Source: Siphonodentalium dalli
Taxonomy: Eukaryota; Mollusca; Scaphopoda; Gadilida; Siphonodentaliidae
Direction of reading: 5' to 3'
Assembly: GCA_032622095.1 (NCBI GenBank)
Contig: CP136067.1
Span: 75,914,705 to 75,978,704, forward strand
DNA: 64,000 nucleotides
The translations under genes were made by a program, and so were the position numbers. Numbering within the stretch: position 1 is the stretch's first letter; the number at the start of each line of letters is the position of its first letter. The notes beneath the pieces were generated by a model. The model had not been told where the DNA came from. It saw nothing but the letters and a program-made list of their open reading frames with translations, and made no database searches. Positions 34,893 through 46,370 of this stretch are shown one piece after another.

Positions 34893-35619
34893 TCTATTAT
34901 ATATTTTGGAAGATCTGTGTGTGTGAGGGTGTGTGTGTGTGTGTCTGTGTGTTCGCGATGAACTCGAAAACGACCAAGCCGATTTCGATGAAACTTGGTA
35001 TGTGGGGGTATTTTCGGCCGGGGGGTGGCATGGGCCTATTAATTTGTCCGTGCGACGTGACCTTGACCTTGAAATCGGGTAATTTCAAGGTCAAACGCCC
35101 GAATATCACGGGATTTCGATGAAACTTGGTATGTGGGGCTACATAAGGCCGGGGAGTGGCATAAACCTATTAATTTGCCCGTGCGATGTGACCTTGACCT
35201 TGAAATCGGATCATTTCAAGGTCAAACGCCCGGATATCACGGGATTTTGATGAAGCTTGGTATGTGGGGTACTTTGGTATGGGGAGTCTCATAAGCATAT
35301 TCATTTGCCCGTTCGACGTGACCTTGAAATCGGGTCAATTCAAGGTCATATCGCCAATTTTGATGGGATTTCGACGAAATTTGATACGTGGGGTTACTTT
35401 TGTCCACTGAGTGTATTGGACGGGTCGAGTCGTGACCCCGACCTGACCTTGACCTTCAAAATGATCAATTCAAGGTCAAATCGGGTAAAACCGGATGGAT
35501 TTCGACGGGCACGTTTGTCGGGTACTTTGTCCGGGCAGTGTTTTGGACCCCACTTGACCCTGACCTTCAAAATGGACAATTCAAGGTCAAAGCGCGGACG
35601 AAGTCGGATCACCTTCTAG
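34893..35619 (+). mobile_element. Non-autonomous Helitron, family B, copy 2
   Basis: TCTATTATATATTTTGGAAG abuts CTAG of copy 1 directly. It has one core unit more than copy 1 (the ATCACGGGATTTYGATGAA landmark occurs twice). It ends with GCGCGGACGAAGTCGGAT and CACCTTCTAG|T. Confidence 0.85.
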
Positions 35620-35633
35620 TATATATATATATC

Positions 35634-36213
35634 TCTCATATATATTTTGAAGACCTCTGTCTGTTTGTTTGTATGTTTGTCTGTATGTTTGTCTGTATGT
35701 ATGTCATTTATACAAATCTACGATTCTCGACCGATCGGGACGAAACTTGGTACGTGTGTGTATAGTTTGACCAGGCGGTGGACCTTCTGGTATTGGCGAG
35801 CCCGTGCGGCGCCCGCTTCGCGCATGCGCAGACGAGATCTCGGAAACGGGTGGAGCTATCGACTTGAAATTTGGTGTGTGAATGTATCTTGCCCCGGATA
35901 CGAATTTTATCGGGTCGCCGAGCCCGTGCGACGCCAGCTTCGCGCATGCGCAGACCAGATCTCGGAAACGGGTGGAGTTATCGACTTGAAATTTGCTATG
36001 TGAATGTATCTTGCCCCGGATACGAATTTTATCGGGTCGCCGAGCCCGTGCGACGCCAGCTTCGCGCATGCGCAGACGAGATCTAGGAAACGGGTGGAGC
36101 TATCGACTTGAAATTTGGTTTTTGAATAGCCCGGACAACGTCGGGCTGGGTACAGCTATCGACTTGAAATTTGGTTTTTGAATAGCCCGGACAACGTCGG
36201 GCTCATCGGCTAG
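35634..36213 (+). mobile_element. Non-autonomous Helitron, family A, copy 4
   Basis: TCTCATATATATTTTGAAGA follows a 14-bp TA-rich linker after family B copy 2, the only unit in this array separated by extra bases. An A|TC start at 35632 is equally possible. It has three core units, a duplicated 3' hairpin block as in family A copy 1, and ends CATCGGCTAG. Confidence 0.85.
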
Positions 36214-36911
36214 TCTCATATATATTTTGAAGACCTCTGTCTGTATGTATGTTTGTTTGTTTGTTTGTTTGTCTGTCATTTATACAAATCTACGATTCTC
36301 GACCGATCGGGACGAAACTTGGTACGTGTGTGTAGTTTGACCAGGCGGTGAACGTTGTCGTATTGGCGAGCCCGTGCGGCGCCCACTTCGCGGAAACGGG
36401 TGGAGCTATCGACTTGAAATTTGCTATGTGAATGTATATTAGTTTGCCCGTGCGACGTGACCTTGGCCTTGAAATCGGGTCATTTCAAGGTCAAACGCCC
36501 GAAAATCACGGGATTTCGATGAAACTTGGTATGTGGGGGTACTTTCGTATGGGGAGTCTCATAAGCATATTCATTTGCCTGTGCGACGTGACATTGACCT
36601 TGAAATAGGGTCAATTCAAGGTCAAATCGCCAATTTTGATGGTATTTCGACGAAATTTTATACATAGGGTTACTATTGTCCACTGGGTTTTTTGGACGGG
36701 TCAAATCGTGACCCCGACCTGACCTTGACCTTCAAAATGATCAATTCAAGGTCAAATCGGGTGAAACCGGATGGATTTTGACGGGTACTTTTGTCGGGTA
36801 CTTTTGTTCGGGCAGTGTTTTGGACGGGTCAAATCGTGATCCCACTTGACCTTGGCCTTCAAAATAGACAATTCAAGGTCAAAGCCCGGACGAAGTCGGG
36901 TCACCTTCTAG
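36214..36911 (+). mobile_element. Chimeric Helitron: family A 5' half, family B 3' half
   Basis: It starts with the family A end TCTCATATATATTTTGAAGA and the family A leader. Near 36438 it switches without a gap, at GAATGTAT|ATTAGTTTGCCCGT, to the family B core with TCAAGGTCA motifs, and it ends with the family B terminus GACGAAGTCGGGTCACCTTC and TAG. Both ends are canonical, so it is a complete, possibly mobilisable hybrid. It abuts CTAG on the left and another TC start on the right. Confidence 0.85.
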
Positions 36912-37667
36912 TCTCATATATATTTTGAAGACCTCTGTCTGTATGTCTGTCTGTCTGTCTGTCATTTATACAAATCTACGATTCTCGACCGATCGGGACG
37001 AAACTTGGTACGTGTTTGTAGTTTGACCAGGCGGTGGACGTTGTCGTATTGGCGAGCCCGTGCGGCGCCCGCTTCGCGCATGCGCAGACGAGATCTCGGA
37101 AACGGGTGGAGCTATCGACTTGAAATTTGGTATGTGAATGTATCTTGCCCCGGATACGAATTTTATCGGGTCGCCGATCCCGTGCGACGCCAGCTTCGCG
37201 CATGCGCAGACGAGATCTCGGAAACGGCTGGAGCTATCGACTTGAAATTTGGTATGTGAATGTATCGCCCCGGATACAAATTTTATCGGGTCGCCGAGCC
37301 CGTGCGACGCCAGCTTCGCGCATGCGCAGACCAGATCTCGGAAACGGGTGGAGCTATCGACTTGAAATTTGGTATGTGAATGTATCTTGCCCCGGATACG
37401 AATTTTATCGGGTCGCCGATCCCGTGCGACGCCAGCTTCGCGCATGCGCAGACGAGATCTCGGAAACGGCTGGAGCTATCGACTTGAAATTTGGTATGTG
37501 AATGTATCGCCCCGGATACAAATTTTATCGGGTCGCCGAGCCCGTGCGACGCCAGCTTCGCGCATGCGCAGACCAGATCTCGGAAACGGGTAGAGCTATC
37601 GACTTGAAATTTGGTTTTTGAATAGCCCGGACAACGTCGCCCGGACAACGTCGGGCTAATCGGCTAG
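36912..37667 (+). mobile_element. Non-autonomous Helitron, family A, copy 5
   Basis: The family A 5' end abuts the chimera. The core has about five units arranged as a two-unit higher-order repeat (a full unit alternating with one lacking CTTGCC, for example 37138-37259 and 37380-37501). The 3' end has a partly doubled hairpin and AATCGGCTAG followed by T. Confidence 0.85.
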
Positions 37668-38002
37668 TATATATATATGACCTGGGGGGTGCGAAAAATT
37701 AAGTGGGCCTTTAATGTTGATGTTTCTTTCAAATACATATTGCCAGTTCTGATAGACTGTAGCTCTTACATGTAGTTTATTTCAGTCATGCAGTCATCGT
37801 GTTTTCAACTTTCCATAATAAACCATAAACTGATATTGTCTTCTTGCTATTAATAAACGACATCTGGGACAATTTGGGAATTATAATGGGCTGTATAAAT
37901 GTACTATATGTGAATACTAGCGTAATAGTATTTTTCATTCCTCATGTGGATTTTGTTGGGGTGCAAAATTTGATTAATTTCCTGGTTAAATACTCCCAGA
38001 AT
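37668..38002. other. No gene recognised
   Basis: AT-rich spacer between the Helitron array and the right minisatellite. Confidence 0.5.
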
Positions 38003-38122
38003 AGAAAACTTTCGGAATAGCGAACCTTCGGAATAATGAACCTTCGGAATAGGGAACCTTCGGAATAATGAACCTTCGGAATAGCGAACCTTCGGAACAA
38101 CGAACCTTCGGAATAGAGAGCC
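38003..38122 (-). repeat. 16-bp minisatellite, right array (inverted)
   Basis: About seven units of the same TTCCGAAGGTTCGCTA satellite read on the minus strand. The flank beyond it (AGAGCCCTACCCGCCTAGC) is an inverted relative of the flank left of 32978, so the two arrays mark the ends of one inverted structure. Confidence 0.9.
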
Positions 38123-38502
38123 CTACCCGCCTAGCATGCCTAGAACCGGGTAGTATATCGTACTCATATGGCACTACGAGGTCTCCAAATCAGAGTGGAA
38201 GCGATAGCCTCTAGAACAGCCTTCGAAACAATGCTTACCCTTTTTTGTTTCTGTTGAATGAGCATTTGCATTTGAACACCAAGGCTAACATTCAATTATG
38301 CTGCTCGAGATATATTGACAACTTATGACTGGATATATATAGAAACCTATACTGGCTACTTGGGATGTGTTAAAATTGAGTTTAATGGGTGAGATTAGTG
38401 TAGTTCAAGAGCGACGCTGTAAAACATCTTATTACCATGTCATCTATAATTGTTTCTCAATTTTATAATGCCCATTTAACTCTATATTTTCTCTGTTCAT
38501 AG

Positions 38503-38670
38503 AAAACGGTCGGTGAACATACCGATGAAGCATTGACAGATTTCGTAGACTCCTTAGAACTGAAGGACTTGCTCTACGAGATTCTCCGGTCGCGCCAAGA
38601 AGAAACGGGGGACGAAATGCCAAACTATATAAACGTCTTGTTTGGTGGATTCGGTTGGTTGATTATATAA
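38503..38670 (+). CDS. Candidate host terminal exon
   Basis: The acceptor TTTTCTCTGTTCATAG| ends at 38502. The open frame starts in phase 0: KTVGEHTDEALTDFVDSLEL, KDLLYEILRSRQEET, ending in a hydrophobic INVLFGGFGWLII and TAA at 38668-38670. The acidic, helical character matches exon 2, and a single protein is plausible. Exon 2 ends in phase 2 while this frame needs phase 0, so at least one more exon (length of the form 3n+1) must lie between them, or this exon belongs to another transcript. No intermediate exon was found by eye. Confidence 0.4.
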   Translation, partial: KTVGEHTDEALTDFVDSLELKDLLYEILRSRQEETGDEMPNYINVLFGGFGWLII

Positions 38671-40665
38671 TTAAATTATGGTAAAATTAAATTAATTAAT
38701 GTCCACACAAAATGAACGGCAGATTGGGTATTAACTATTAACAAATTTGTCCAAAAAAAGTAAGTTCTTTTAGAACGGGTCGCGTGACTGAAACATATAG
38801 TCATCACATTCAAACGGCTGTTGAAATGGAGGATTAACTGGTATGTTAAAAATCTACTTCTATACAGATTTCATGATTTAAAAAAAACATGTCAAAAATT
38901 CAAACACGGTGGTCAAGTGTCATTTATTCCAGATCAGTGAATCTAAGTCATAAATACATTTGTTATAAAGAAACTGTAACATAACTATTTTGGCGGCATT
39001 TTCTGACGATTACTATAATACAAGTATGTCCAGTTGTCTGGTATATATGTTACATGAAATAGAAACAAATAGCAAAGCTTGCATGCCTATTTCAAACGGT
39101 TGGCCTGCAATTAACCAAATGTGTGTTTTACATATATGATCAATATCTGCGCAAGAGCTGCTAGAGCACCGTTACTAGTAATTTATACGAAGTCAATAAT
39201 AACGGTACAATAGCTAGCTTGACATATATACACATCAAACATGATCATGCACAACTGCATAGTGAAACCCCATCAATAAATGCAGATAAGCTTATTATGT
39301 CTTCTTTAAATGATAAGCATGATCATTTTGAACAGTAATTGGATGTAATTGAACATTATTTGAATTGCATGTCTATTTATCCAAGTAATTGAGTACTCTG
39401 TTACATGTAATTGAGAACTTGTCCAATTAAAAATTACTCTCAATGTCTTGAGAAAAAGAAATTCATTAACGTCAATTACAAATTACAATTACCTCACCTC
39501 TGGTGTACATATACTGTTCAGTTACAAATAGTATGTCCATTCCAGGTAAATAGGAATACGGGATGCCCCACTCAGGGTAATACTCAGGTGAGTTGAGCTC
39601 ATTGCGTGGTGTTTTGACGTGATTAAACTATGCATCATCCATTGAAGGCCAATGTGGTCAAATAATGATGAAACTTTCGAAACCAGATTCAAAGCTTACT
39701 GATGAATGTTGTGGTTCTTTGACTCAGAAACTGCCTTTTCTGTACAAGAAACACAGACCAAGGCGCGTTAGCGCCGCGTTCTGTATGTATTGTACATATA
39801 CCAAGCAGGTTATGACATATGAATAAATCGATTCACACCTCAAGGCAAACAGAATTGAGTCACTTTCAATATAATGATTACGTATCAATTACCATTTAAT
39901 CACAGATTAATTTAATGTTGTGTGGTGTTACATATTCCTATATCGCACAAAATCATGGATTAACACCGAAATTGCAATTGGAGACCGACTATGTACACTT
40001 TGTAAACGAACAAGTGGGAGATGAAACCCATACATTGCTCGTTTATCCGATTCTACAACATATATGCGAAAAACTCATAGCCAAATTCTACTATACAATG
40101 CCGAGTGCAAATAAGGCATCTTTACTGTTAAAAAAAAGAAATATCAAGACTTAGTGTTACATAACGTATTCAAATTTATTATTCAAATTAATATAGCTAT
40201 CCATCAACAGGCCTCTTAACGGTGGAACCCCCGCCCCCTCCGTCAGACAATGGTGTATATCACCATTTATTACATGATCCTACCCTTATTCCATTCAATA
40301 AACACATTCTATAAATTGTGATATTAAACGATTGTTTAATAACAGGAAATAGTGCCAGGTGACGTTTGACTTCTGATTTGTTGTCTGTTTACATTCCGTA
40401 CGCTACATCTCAAAATAACATGGCTTCCAATATTTTTCGAACAGACTATAATGAATGAAGAGTTTGAAAAGTTATGTCATTAAATATACGCCTTTAAATA
40501 CTCCAAATAGTCTTTATTGATCTGGGACTATTTCTATACGCGGGCAAACAAGGCATAGCTACGCGAAGCGTCATTGCATGCCTCATAGAAGCCGATGTTA
40601 GTTTTGCGTCCCATTTGTTGATTTAAGTATGTTTTGTCGAGGTTTGGGATCATGTAATAAATAGT
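38671..40665. other. No gene recognised
   Basis: AT-rich sequence downstream of the candidate terminal exon. AATTAAA-type polyadenylation-like words follow within 30 bp. The 79-codon frame at 39915-40154 has no family resemblance I can name. Confidence 0.45.
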
Positions 40666-40782
40666 ATCTACAACTCGTCCCTAGCGGAATTTACAAAACT
40701 TGTCTAGTAATAAATTAGGTCTGGACCTAATTTACTGGACTATTTTGTAAATTCCGCTATAAACTGGGGACGAGTTGTAGAT
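40666..40782. mobile_element. Fold-back MITE, 117 bp
   Basis: ATCTACAACTCGTCCC, TAGCGGAATTTACAAAA and AAATTAGGTC on the left arm are mirrored on the right arm. The centre is the palindrome AGGTCTGGACCT near 40718. Confidence 0.85.
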
Positions 40783-40935
40783 CCTCTATGTATCAACTCT
40801 GTCTAGTGCGAGACAAAATTGAACCCGTTCTGTATAAAACACAGAACGACCCCCTCCTCATTTCAATTAATTTGGAACGAGCGTCACTCCCCAAGTTGGT
40901 AAGATTGACTGATGCATACATTCTCATACATTGTC

Positions 40936-43232
40936 AGTAGTGTAGTGACTTTAGGTTTTTGTTGGAACGGACTGGCCAAAAGTGCCATTTTTTAATATTA
41001 TGTCAAGTTATGTGTGCCCTTTCAGAAAGTGAACTAGAAACAGGTTTCTGATCAATATTAAGCCTTATTTCCAGTATAAATCCAAGATGGCCGCCAAATT
41101 CAATCATTATTTCACAATGACGTTCCAACTGGTATAACATTTAAGGCACATGCCTAATAAAGGCGTCATTCCACCCGACATTGTCTTATTTTGTAGATAG
41201 TAACAACACAGGCTGACCAAATTTGAAATTCATCACTTTTTGGACCAAAAACATGAAATTTTGTCATAAAATCTTTCTCATTTCAATTATTTCGGAATAA
41301 TAAATGGACAATTTCTCAAAACTATTTCAGTCTAGATCAAAGGTTAATACCTTAAACATTTCTGACATGTATACTGCAAACAAAACATACAATATATCGG
41401 ACAAATTCATAGCCATATTTTAAAAAATTTTGATTATGTTACCCCTCACCCCAAAAATCATGAATTTTGTTTTTGTGATAAATATCCGATAGAACATGGA
41501 TGAGAATCTATAAAGGACACTATTCGATCACATTTCTAAATATTGTAATGGCAATTACAAACACAATGACCAAAGTTGAAATTTAAAACTTTTTCGACTA
41601 AACATATGCAATTTTGTAAGAAAATCCTCGTCATTTCAAATATTTTGGTCCAATAAATGGTCATTTACTCATAGGTTATTTGCGATAGTTCACAATGTTT
41701 GGTCTTATATGTTTTGGACATATATACTGAAAACAATGAAAACATTTTATGTGGCTAATATGTAACAGTGTTTCAGAAAATTTGGTTTATGTTACTTTGT
41801 TGTACAGATTCAATAAATCTTTGGTTAAATCTTATAAAGTGAATTTGTCGATCGCAATTTTTCATATAAGATAATGTAACAACCTCATTGTCAGTATATT
41901 GTTGAAATTTACAATTCTATGCCTTAATAACAATTATATTTGATCATTTCAAATTTGTTCAACCAATATAAGGGCAATTTCTCAAACATTTCCCAAGATA
42001 ATATACAATATGCGGTGTTAAAAGTTTCGAAAATGAATGTCGAATACAACACATATTAAGGTGTATACATGTAATGTCTTGGCGAAATAGAATACAAATT
42101 AAAAAATATACCAGACCATCAATGGATATATTTGAAGATATTGACCATATGTATTTCAATTCACAACTTTAAATTGTCCATCAATAATACACATGACATA
42201 AAGATGGTATATTTTTGTTTATACTGTGTTCTTAAATTCATGTTTGTTGAACAACTATTTTAGACTTTCTTAATATCACAATTACATCTACTTAACTATG
42301 TGCCTGGTATTATTAGTTTTTGCACATTTGCTTCTGTTTTAAGTTTGGGATTAACAACAATACTTAATGAGTTCTGAACACACAGCTGCAGCTTGTCATG
42401 ACAAGTGTACCACAATCCTGCCTGGTAGACAGCTCGTTTCATATGCTGTACCTTCTATTGAGCAACAAGTTTTGGCAAAGAATTCTCTTCGTGCCTCCTT
42501 AATCGGCAACTTTTGACAACCTTTAGTATACGTAATGATATTGAAACGTTCGAGTTCTTTGAAAATATCTTAGGACGAATCTAGTTGAATAAAAGGTTGA
42601 TAGAACCAATAGAAGAAATGTATCTGTGATTGCGTGATAATATATCCATACCATCCCGAAACTTTTTTCCCTTTCCATGGAAGAAGGAAGTGGTATCACA
42701 AGCATATATTGAATGCAAAATGTGTAGATATAAATACTTGTCCCCAGAGTGTAAAATGTGCTGTTGACATAGAGAAACCCTAGAGAAACCCATATATCAG
42801 CACCATTGGTAAACTTTGAAAACTGACCGCGGAGAATTACCAAGACATCTGTGTCAACAGTCCGAACATGGATTATCGTCAGCCCACAAGAAAGTGCTTT
42901 AATAATGTGCGGCACAATTCTAATATCAGCTTCTTTCTGACAACAGTTTCTCAATTTGGACACGGACAAATTAGCTATTTTGAGAGCTGACGAACCTTCT
43001 GTGATGTATATCACTTCATCATCACATATAACATGTGCTGTTGCTTTATTTGTCAGGAATAAAAGATAGTTCAAGCTTATTGTCAGAAACACGGAGGATT
43101 CCATTTTGTAGGAATCTTAGTTTGGGCACCAACTTTTTATCCAAGACCTGTACCGCGATTATCACGAGTGCTGCATTTTGTGCTGCCTTCAAAATACCTG
43201 TCCCACACAACACTTCTTATATTGTAGAGTAG
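40936..43232 (-). repeat. Left arm of the 12-kb inverted repeat (uninterrupted)
   Basis: It serves as the empty-site reference for three insertion points in the right arm. About 550 bp of unpaired spacer (43233-43769) separate it from the right arm. Confidence 0.8.
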
Positions 43233-43640
43233 AAACTTTATTAGTGACTGTGCGTAATCATCAAAAGTAGATCCTTTCGCAGGTACAATCATCCACAAGA
43301 ACGCCTGCATCGAGTATCTTGCACTGAACAATTTAGGTTGGTCCGATATATCTCCAGTTGCATCCCAGATACATCCCAGCAATATCAGATTTTGTTCCCA
43401 TCTTGAATTTAACTCCAGTTGACAAGGCAGGGGAAATAGCTGATTCCCATGAGAGAAAAACACGTCTGGGTCCCCATCAATTGGTACGGGGAAACTACTA
43501 GCCATCTCGTTATTGTTGTTAAACCAATCAACCATCCATATCCTTTCAATTTGATGTTCTCCTGTTCGTGCACTTGATCGATTGGAATAGCGGAGAAGCG
43601 ATTACGGGTTTTTTGAACTGCCCAATGTTGTTCGAACACA
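42290..43640 (-). pseudogene. Mobile-element gene, left copy (EAD/DTD motifs, decayed Cys tail)
   Basis: Minus strand, several frames. From 43639: HWAVQKTRNRFSAIPIDQVH then EQENIKLKG; then FDDYAQSLIKFLLYNIRSVV, DRYFEGSTKCSTRDNRGTG; then from about 43030 VIYITEGSSALKI, NCCQKEADIRIVPHIIKALS, IHVRTVDTDVLVI and IWVSLGF; then FHGKGKK in another frame. From memory this order resembles widespread uncharacterised proteins of cnidarians and lophotrochozoans (HEQ..KG, EADTR, RT.DTDV, Cys-rich end). The acidic EAD and DTD residues would suit a PIN/FEN-like nuclease fold, but that is inference. Frameshifts and stops show it is dead. Confidence 0.55.
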
Positions 43641-43769
43641 TACTACCATAAATAAAATATTGGATGTACGTGCAAGATATTCGACGGATGCGCTCTTGTG
43701 CATATAAGTGTACCTGCGATATGATCTACTTCTGACGATTATGCACAGTCACTAATTAACTAATTAAAT

Positions 43770-45233
43770 CAACTCTACGAACTAAGAAGTGTTAATGTCA
43801 TGTTGTGTGGAACATGTATTTTAAAGTCAACAGCAAAAAAGGCAGCACTCATGAGAATCGTGGTACAGGTCTTGGACGAAACGTTGGTGGCAAAACTAAG
43901 ATTACGAATAAAATGGAACGACTCCCTTCGTGATTCTGACAATAAGCTTGAACTATTTGAATTCCTGATATGAATTGCGTCAGAACATGTTATGGGTGAT
44001 GATAAAGTGATAAACATGACAGAAGGTTCGTCAACTCTCAAAATAACAAATTCTCCCGAGTACAGCTTGAGAAACTGTTGTCAGGAGGAAACTGATATTA
44101 GAATTGTGCCGCACATTAGTCATGCGCTTTCTTGTGGGCTAACGACAATCCATGTTCGGATTGTTGACACAAATGTCCTGGTAAGTCTCCTCTGTCAGTT
44201 TTCAAAGTTTACCGATGCTAACAGTGGTGCTGATATATGGATTTCTCTAGGAACAGCCAAAACTAAAACATTGTACCACGTCAATAACACATGTTCCGCT
44301 CTGGGCGACAACAATTGTTTATCTCTACCCATTTTTCATTCGATGATTTCAAAAGTTGCTGATTAATAAAGCATGAAGAGAATTCTCCAAAACCTGTCGC
44401 ACAATACATCATATGAACTGAGCTGTCTACCAGGCAGGATTGTGGTACACTTGTCATGACAGTCATAACAATTCCAATACCTGAACTGGGGATGGGCAGT
44501 TGAAAACCATGGATGTAAACCATTGTGGACTACATTACCAGGAGCTGCAGCTGTGTGTTCAGAACTCATCAAGTGTTGTTGCAAATCCCAAACTTGTAAC
44601 AGGTGCAAATGTGCAAAAGCTTATTTACCACGCACAAAGTTATCTAGATGTAATTGTGATATTAAGAATTCCTAAAATATTTGTTCAACGTATCAACACG
44701 GTCACCAGTGATTATCACATGACAATCTATCTATCGGCCGGTATGATCAGACTGTGGACATTATAGTTATACATGTATAACATAACAAACATGAATTTAA
44801 GAACAAAGTATAAACACAGATAGACCATCTTTGTGTTATGTGTATTATTGATGGACAAATTAAAAGATGCGATGTCAAATGCATAGCTATATATGCACCC
44901 CTACTGTATGCTACATTTGTAGATTACTTAAGTCAGTGATATTGGGCCAGCACCTTCAAATATATCTGTTGATGGTATAATAGATTTTTAGAATTTTATT
45001 CTATTTCACCAAGACATGATATGTATACATCTTTAAATGTGTTGTATTCGACAGTCATTTTCGAAAGTGTTAAAACTGCATATTGCATATTATTTTGGGA
45101 AATGTTTGAGAAATTGTCCTTATATTGGTTGAAAATATTTGAAATGATGGGTATCTTACCATAAAATATAATTGTTATTAGGCATACGATTGTAATTTTC
45201 AACAGTATACTGACAATGAGGTTGTTACATTAT
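43770..45233 (+). repeat. Right arm, inner part, of the 12-kb inverted repeat
   Basis: Inverted partner of about 41850-43232; it ends where the Helitron-like element begins. Confidence 0.8.
43775..44680 (+). pseudogene. Mobile-element gene, right copy with Cys-rich C-terminus
   Basis: Plus strand, largely in one frame: 43992-44366 gives VINMTEGSSTLKI, NCCQEETDIRIVPHISHALS, IHVRIVDTNVLVSLLCQFSK and ADIWISLGTAKTK. After stops, WKPWM..TIVDYITRS and, in the 43992 frame at 44577-44672, CCKSQTCNRCKCAKAYLPR with a following CNC, a tesmin/CXC-like Cys-rich tail. Relative to the left copy the first Ala of EAD is Thr (ETD) and DTD is DTN, so putative catalytic residues differ. The N-terminal HEQ region is absent because this copy begins inside the palindrome. 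Confidence 0.55.
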
Positions 45234-45627
45234 TATACCCCCGCAACGAGTTGTGGGGGGGGGTGTATACTGTAATCAGCTTGTCCGTCCGTCCGCCCGT
45301 CCATACGCACCGCAGGGTACTTGTGGGGTGCGATCTTTTGTTTGCATGACTTGTGGGATGCAATCTATCAAGTAACCCCACAAGTAGCGTACGGAAAATT
45401 CAATTTTAAAGAGCTTTTATTCCTACATTTTTCAGTCAATAGGTGTTAGGATTAGGATTAAGGGTTAAGAGGTTCAAGATTAGTGTTAGGGCTTAGGGGA
45501 TTTAGGGTTACCTGTTCACGTAATTCCAGTGCCCAATATACAGTAATGGCTACTACTTTGAAATAACATGTTGAATACGGGGGGGGGGGGTATACATCAG
45601 TCCCATCTGGGACAGGCCCATCTCTAG
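45234..45627 (+). mobile_element. Helitron-like element, 0.4 kb
   Basis: Its 5' end is a hairpin TATACCCCCGC..GGGGGGTGTATA followed by a GTCC-type microsatellite; its 3' end is hairpin GTCCCATCTGGGAC plus AGGCCCATCTCTAG|T. The uninterrupted left arm at about 41873 lacks it, which gives the insertion site TTACATTAT^. The CTAG|T end with a preceding hairpin fits Helitrons or Helentrons, but the 5' end is not TC, so the subclass is open. There is no coding capacity. Confidence 0.65.
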
Positions 45628-45823
45628 TCATATATGACGAACTGGGTTCGACAAACTCACTTAATAAGATTTAACCAAGGATTTATTGAATCCTTACAAC
45701 AAAGTCACATTTTCGTGATTTTTGGGGTGAGGGGTAACATAAACCAAATTTTCTTAAACGTTGTTACATATTAGCCACATAAGATGTATTCATTGTTTTC
45801 TGTATATCTGTTCAAAACATATA
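45628..45823 (+). repeat. Right arm, middle part
   Basis: Inverted partner of about 41690-41870, ending with the 12-bp TCAAAACATATA that is repeated at 52103-52114. Confidence 0.75.
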
Positions 45824-46031
45824 TAAAAAAGTACATGAACGTTTTGCATGATTCTAAGAGGATGAAGACCATAGCTGAGGACCCCGCGCTTGTGGCGTAT
45901 AGACGTGACAGTAACTTATGCGACATTCTCGTGCATCGGAAAACCGCAAAGGTTGTGAATCCCCCTACCCAATTATGCTACAAAAACTGTGATACTTGTG
46001 ACAAAACAATCGTCACCAGTATTAAAAACGA
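45824..46031 (+). pseudogene. Penelope-like ORF, RT-endonuclease linker part
   Basis: The frame reads ALVAYRRDSNLCDILVHRKT and CYKNCDTCDKTIVTS..IKNE. The pattern (P..VAYRR..NL.DILVR..., CxxC..CxxC) is that of the segment joining reverse transcriptase and GIY-YIG in Penelope-like elements. The reverse transcriptase is missing at the 5' truncation. The frame is cut after IKNE by the nested element; the stop at 46041 belongs to the insertion. Confidence 0.65.
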
Positions 46032-46039
46032 ACGAACAT

Positions 46040-46370
46040 GACCCCCACGCCCCGACCCCCACCCATCACCCCGGGGGGGGGGGGTGCCACCCGAGGGGGT
46101 GAAAATGGGTTACGGACCATTTTCGAGAACGGTAAGGTTTTCGATCGATTTGACGGCATGGGTGGGTGGTCCGCCCCAAATACACCTAGAAACACCCGAC
46201 CCCCACCCATCACCCCGGGGGTGCCACCCGAGGGGGTGAAAATGGGGTACGGACCATTTTCGAGAACGGTAAGGAATTCGACCGATTTGACGGCATGTGT
46301 GGGTGGGCCGCCCCAAATACCCCCTAGAAACACCCCGACCCCCCGCCCGTCACCCCCGGATCCTATATCA
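46040..46370 (+). repeat. Left inverted end, two ~157-bp tandem units
   Basis: Units start near 46045 and 46200; inverted relatives are at 51244-51470. G/C homopolymer runs (for example near 46073) separate the unit parts. Frames through this block are shadows. Confidence 0.8.

Noticed and set aside
43035-44041. Matching frames on opposite strands (plus 43035-43232, minus 43775-44041)
   Set aside because: They are antisense shadows of the two palindromic gene copies.
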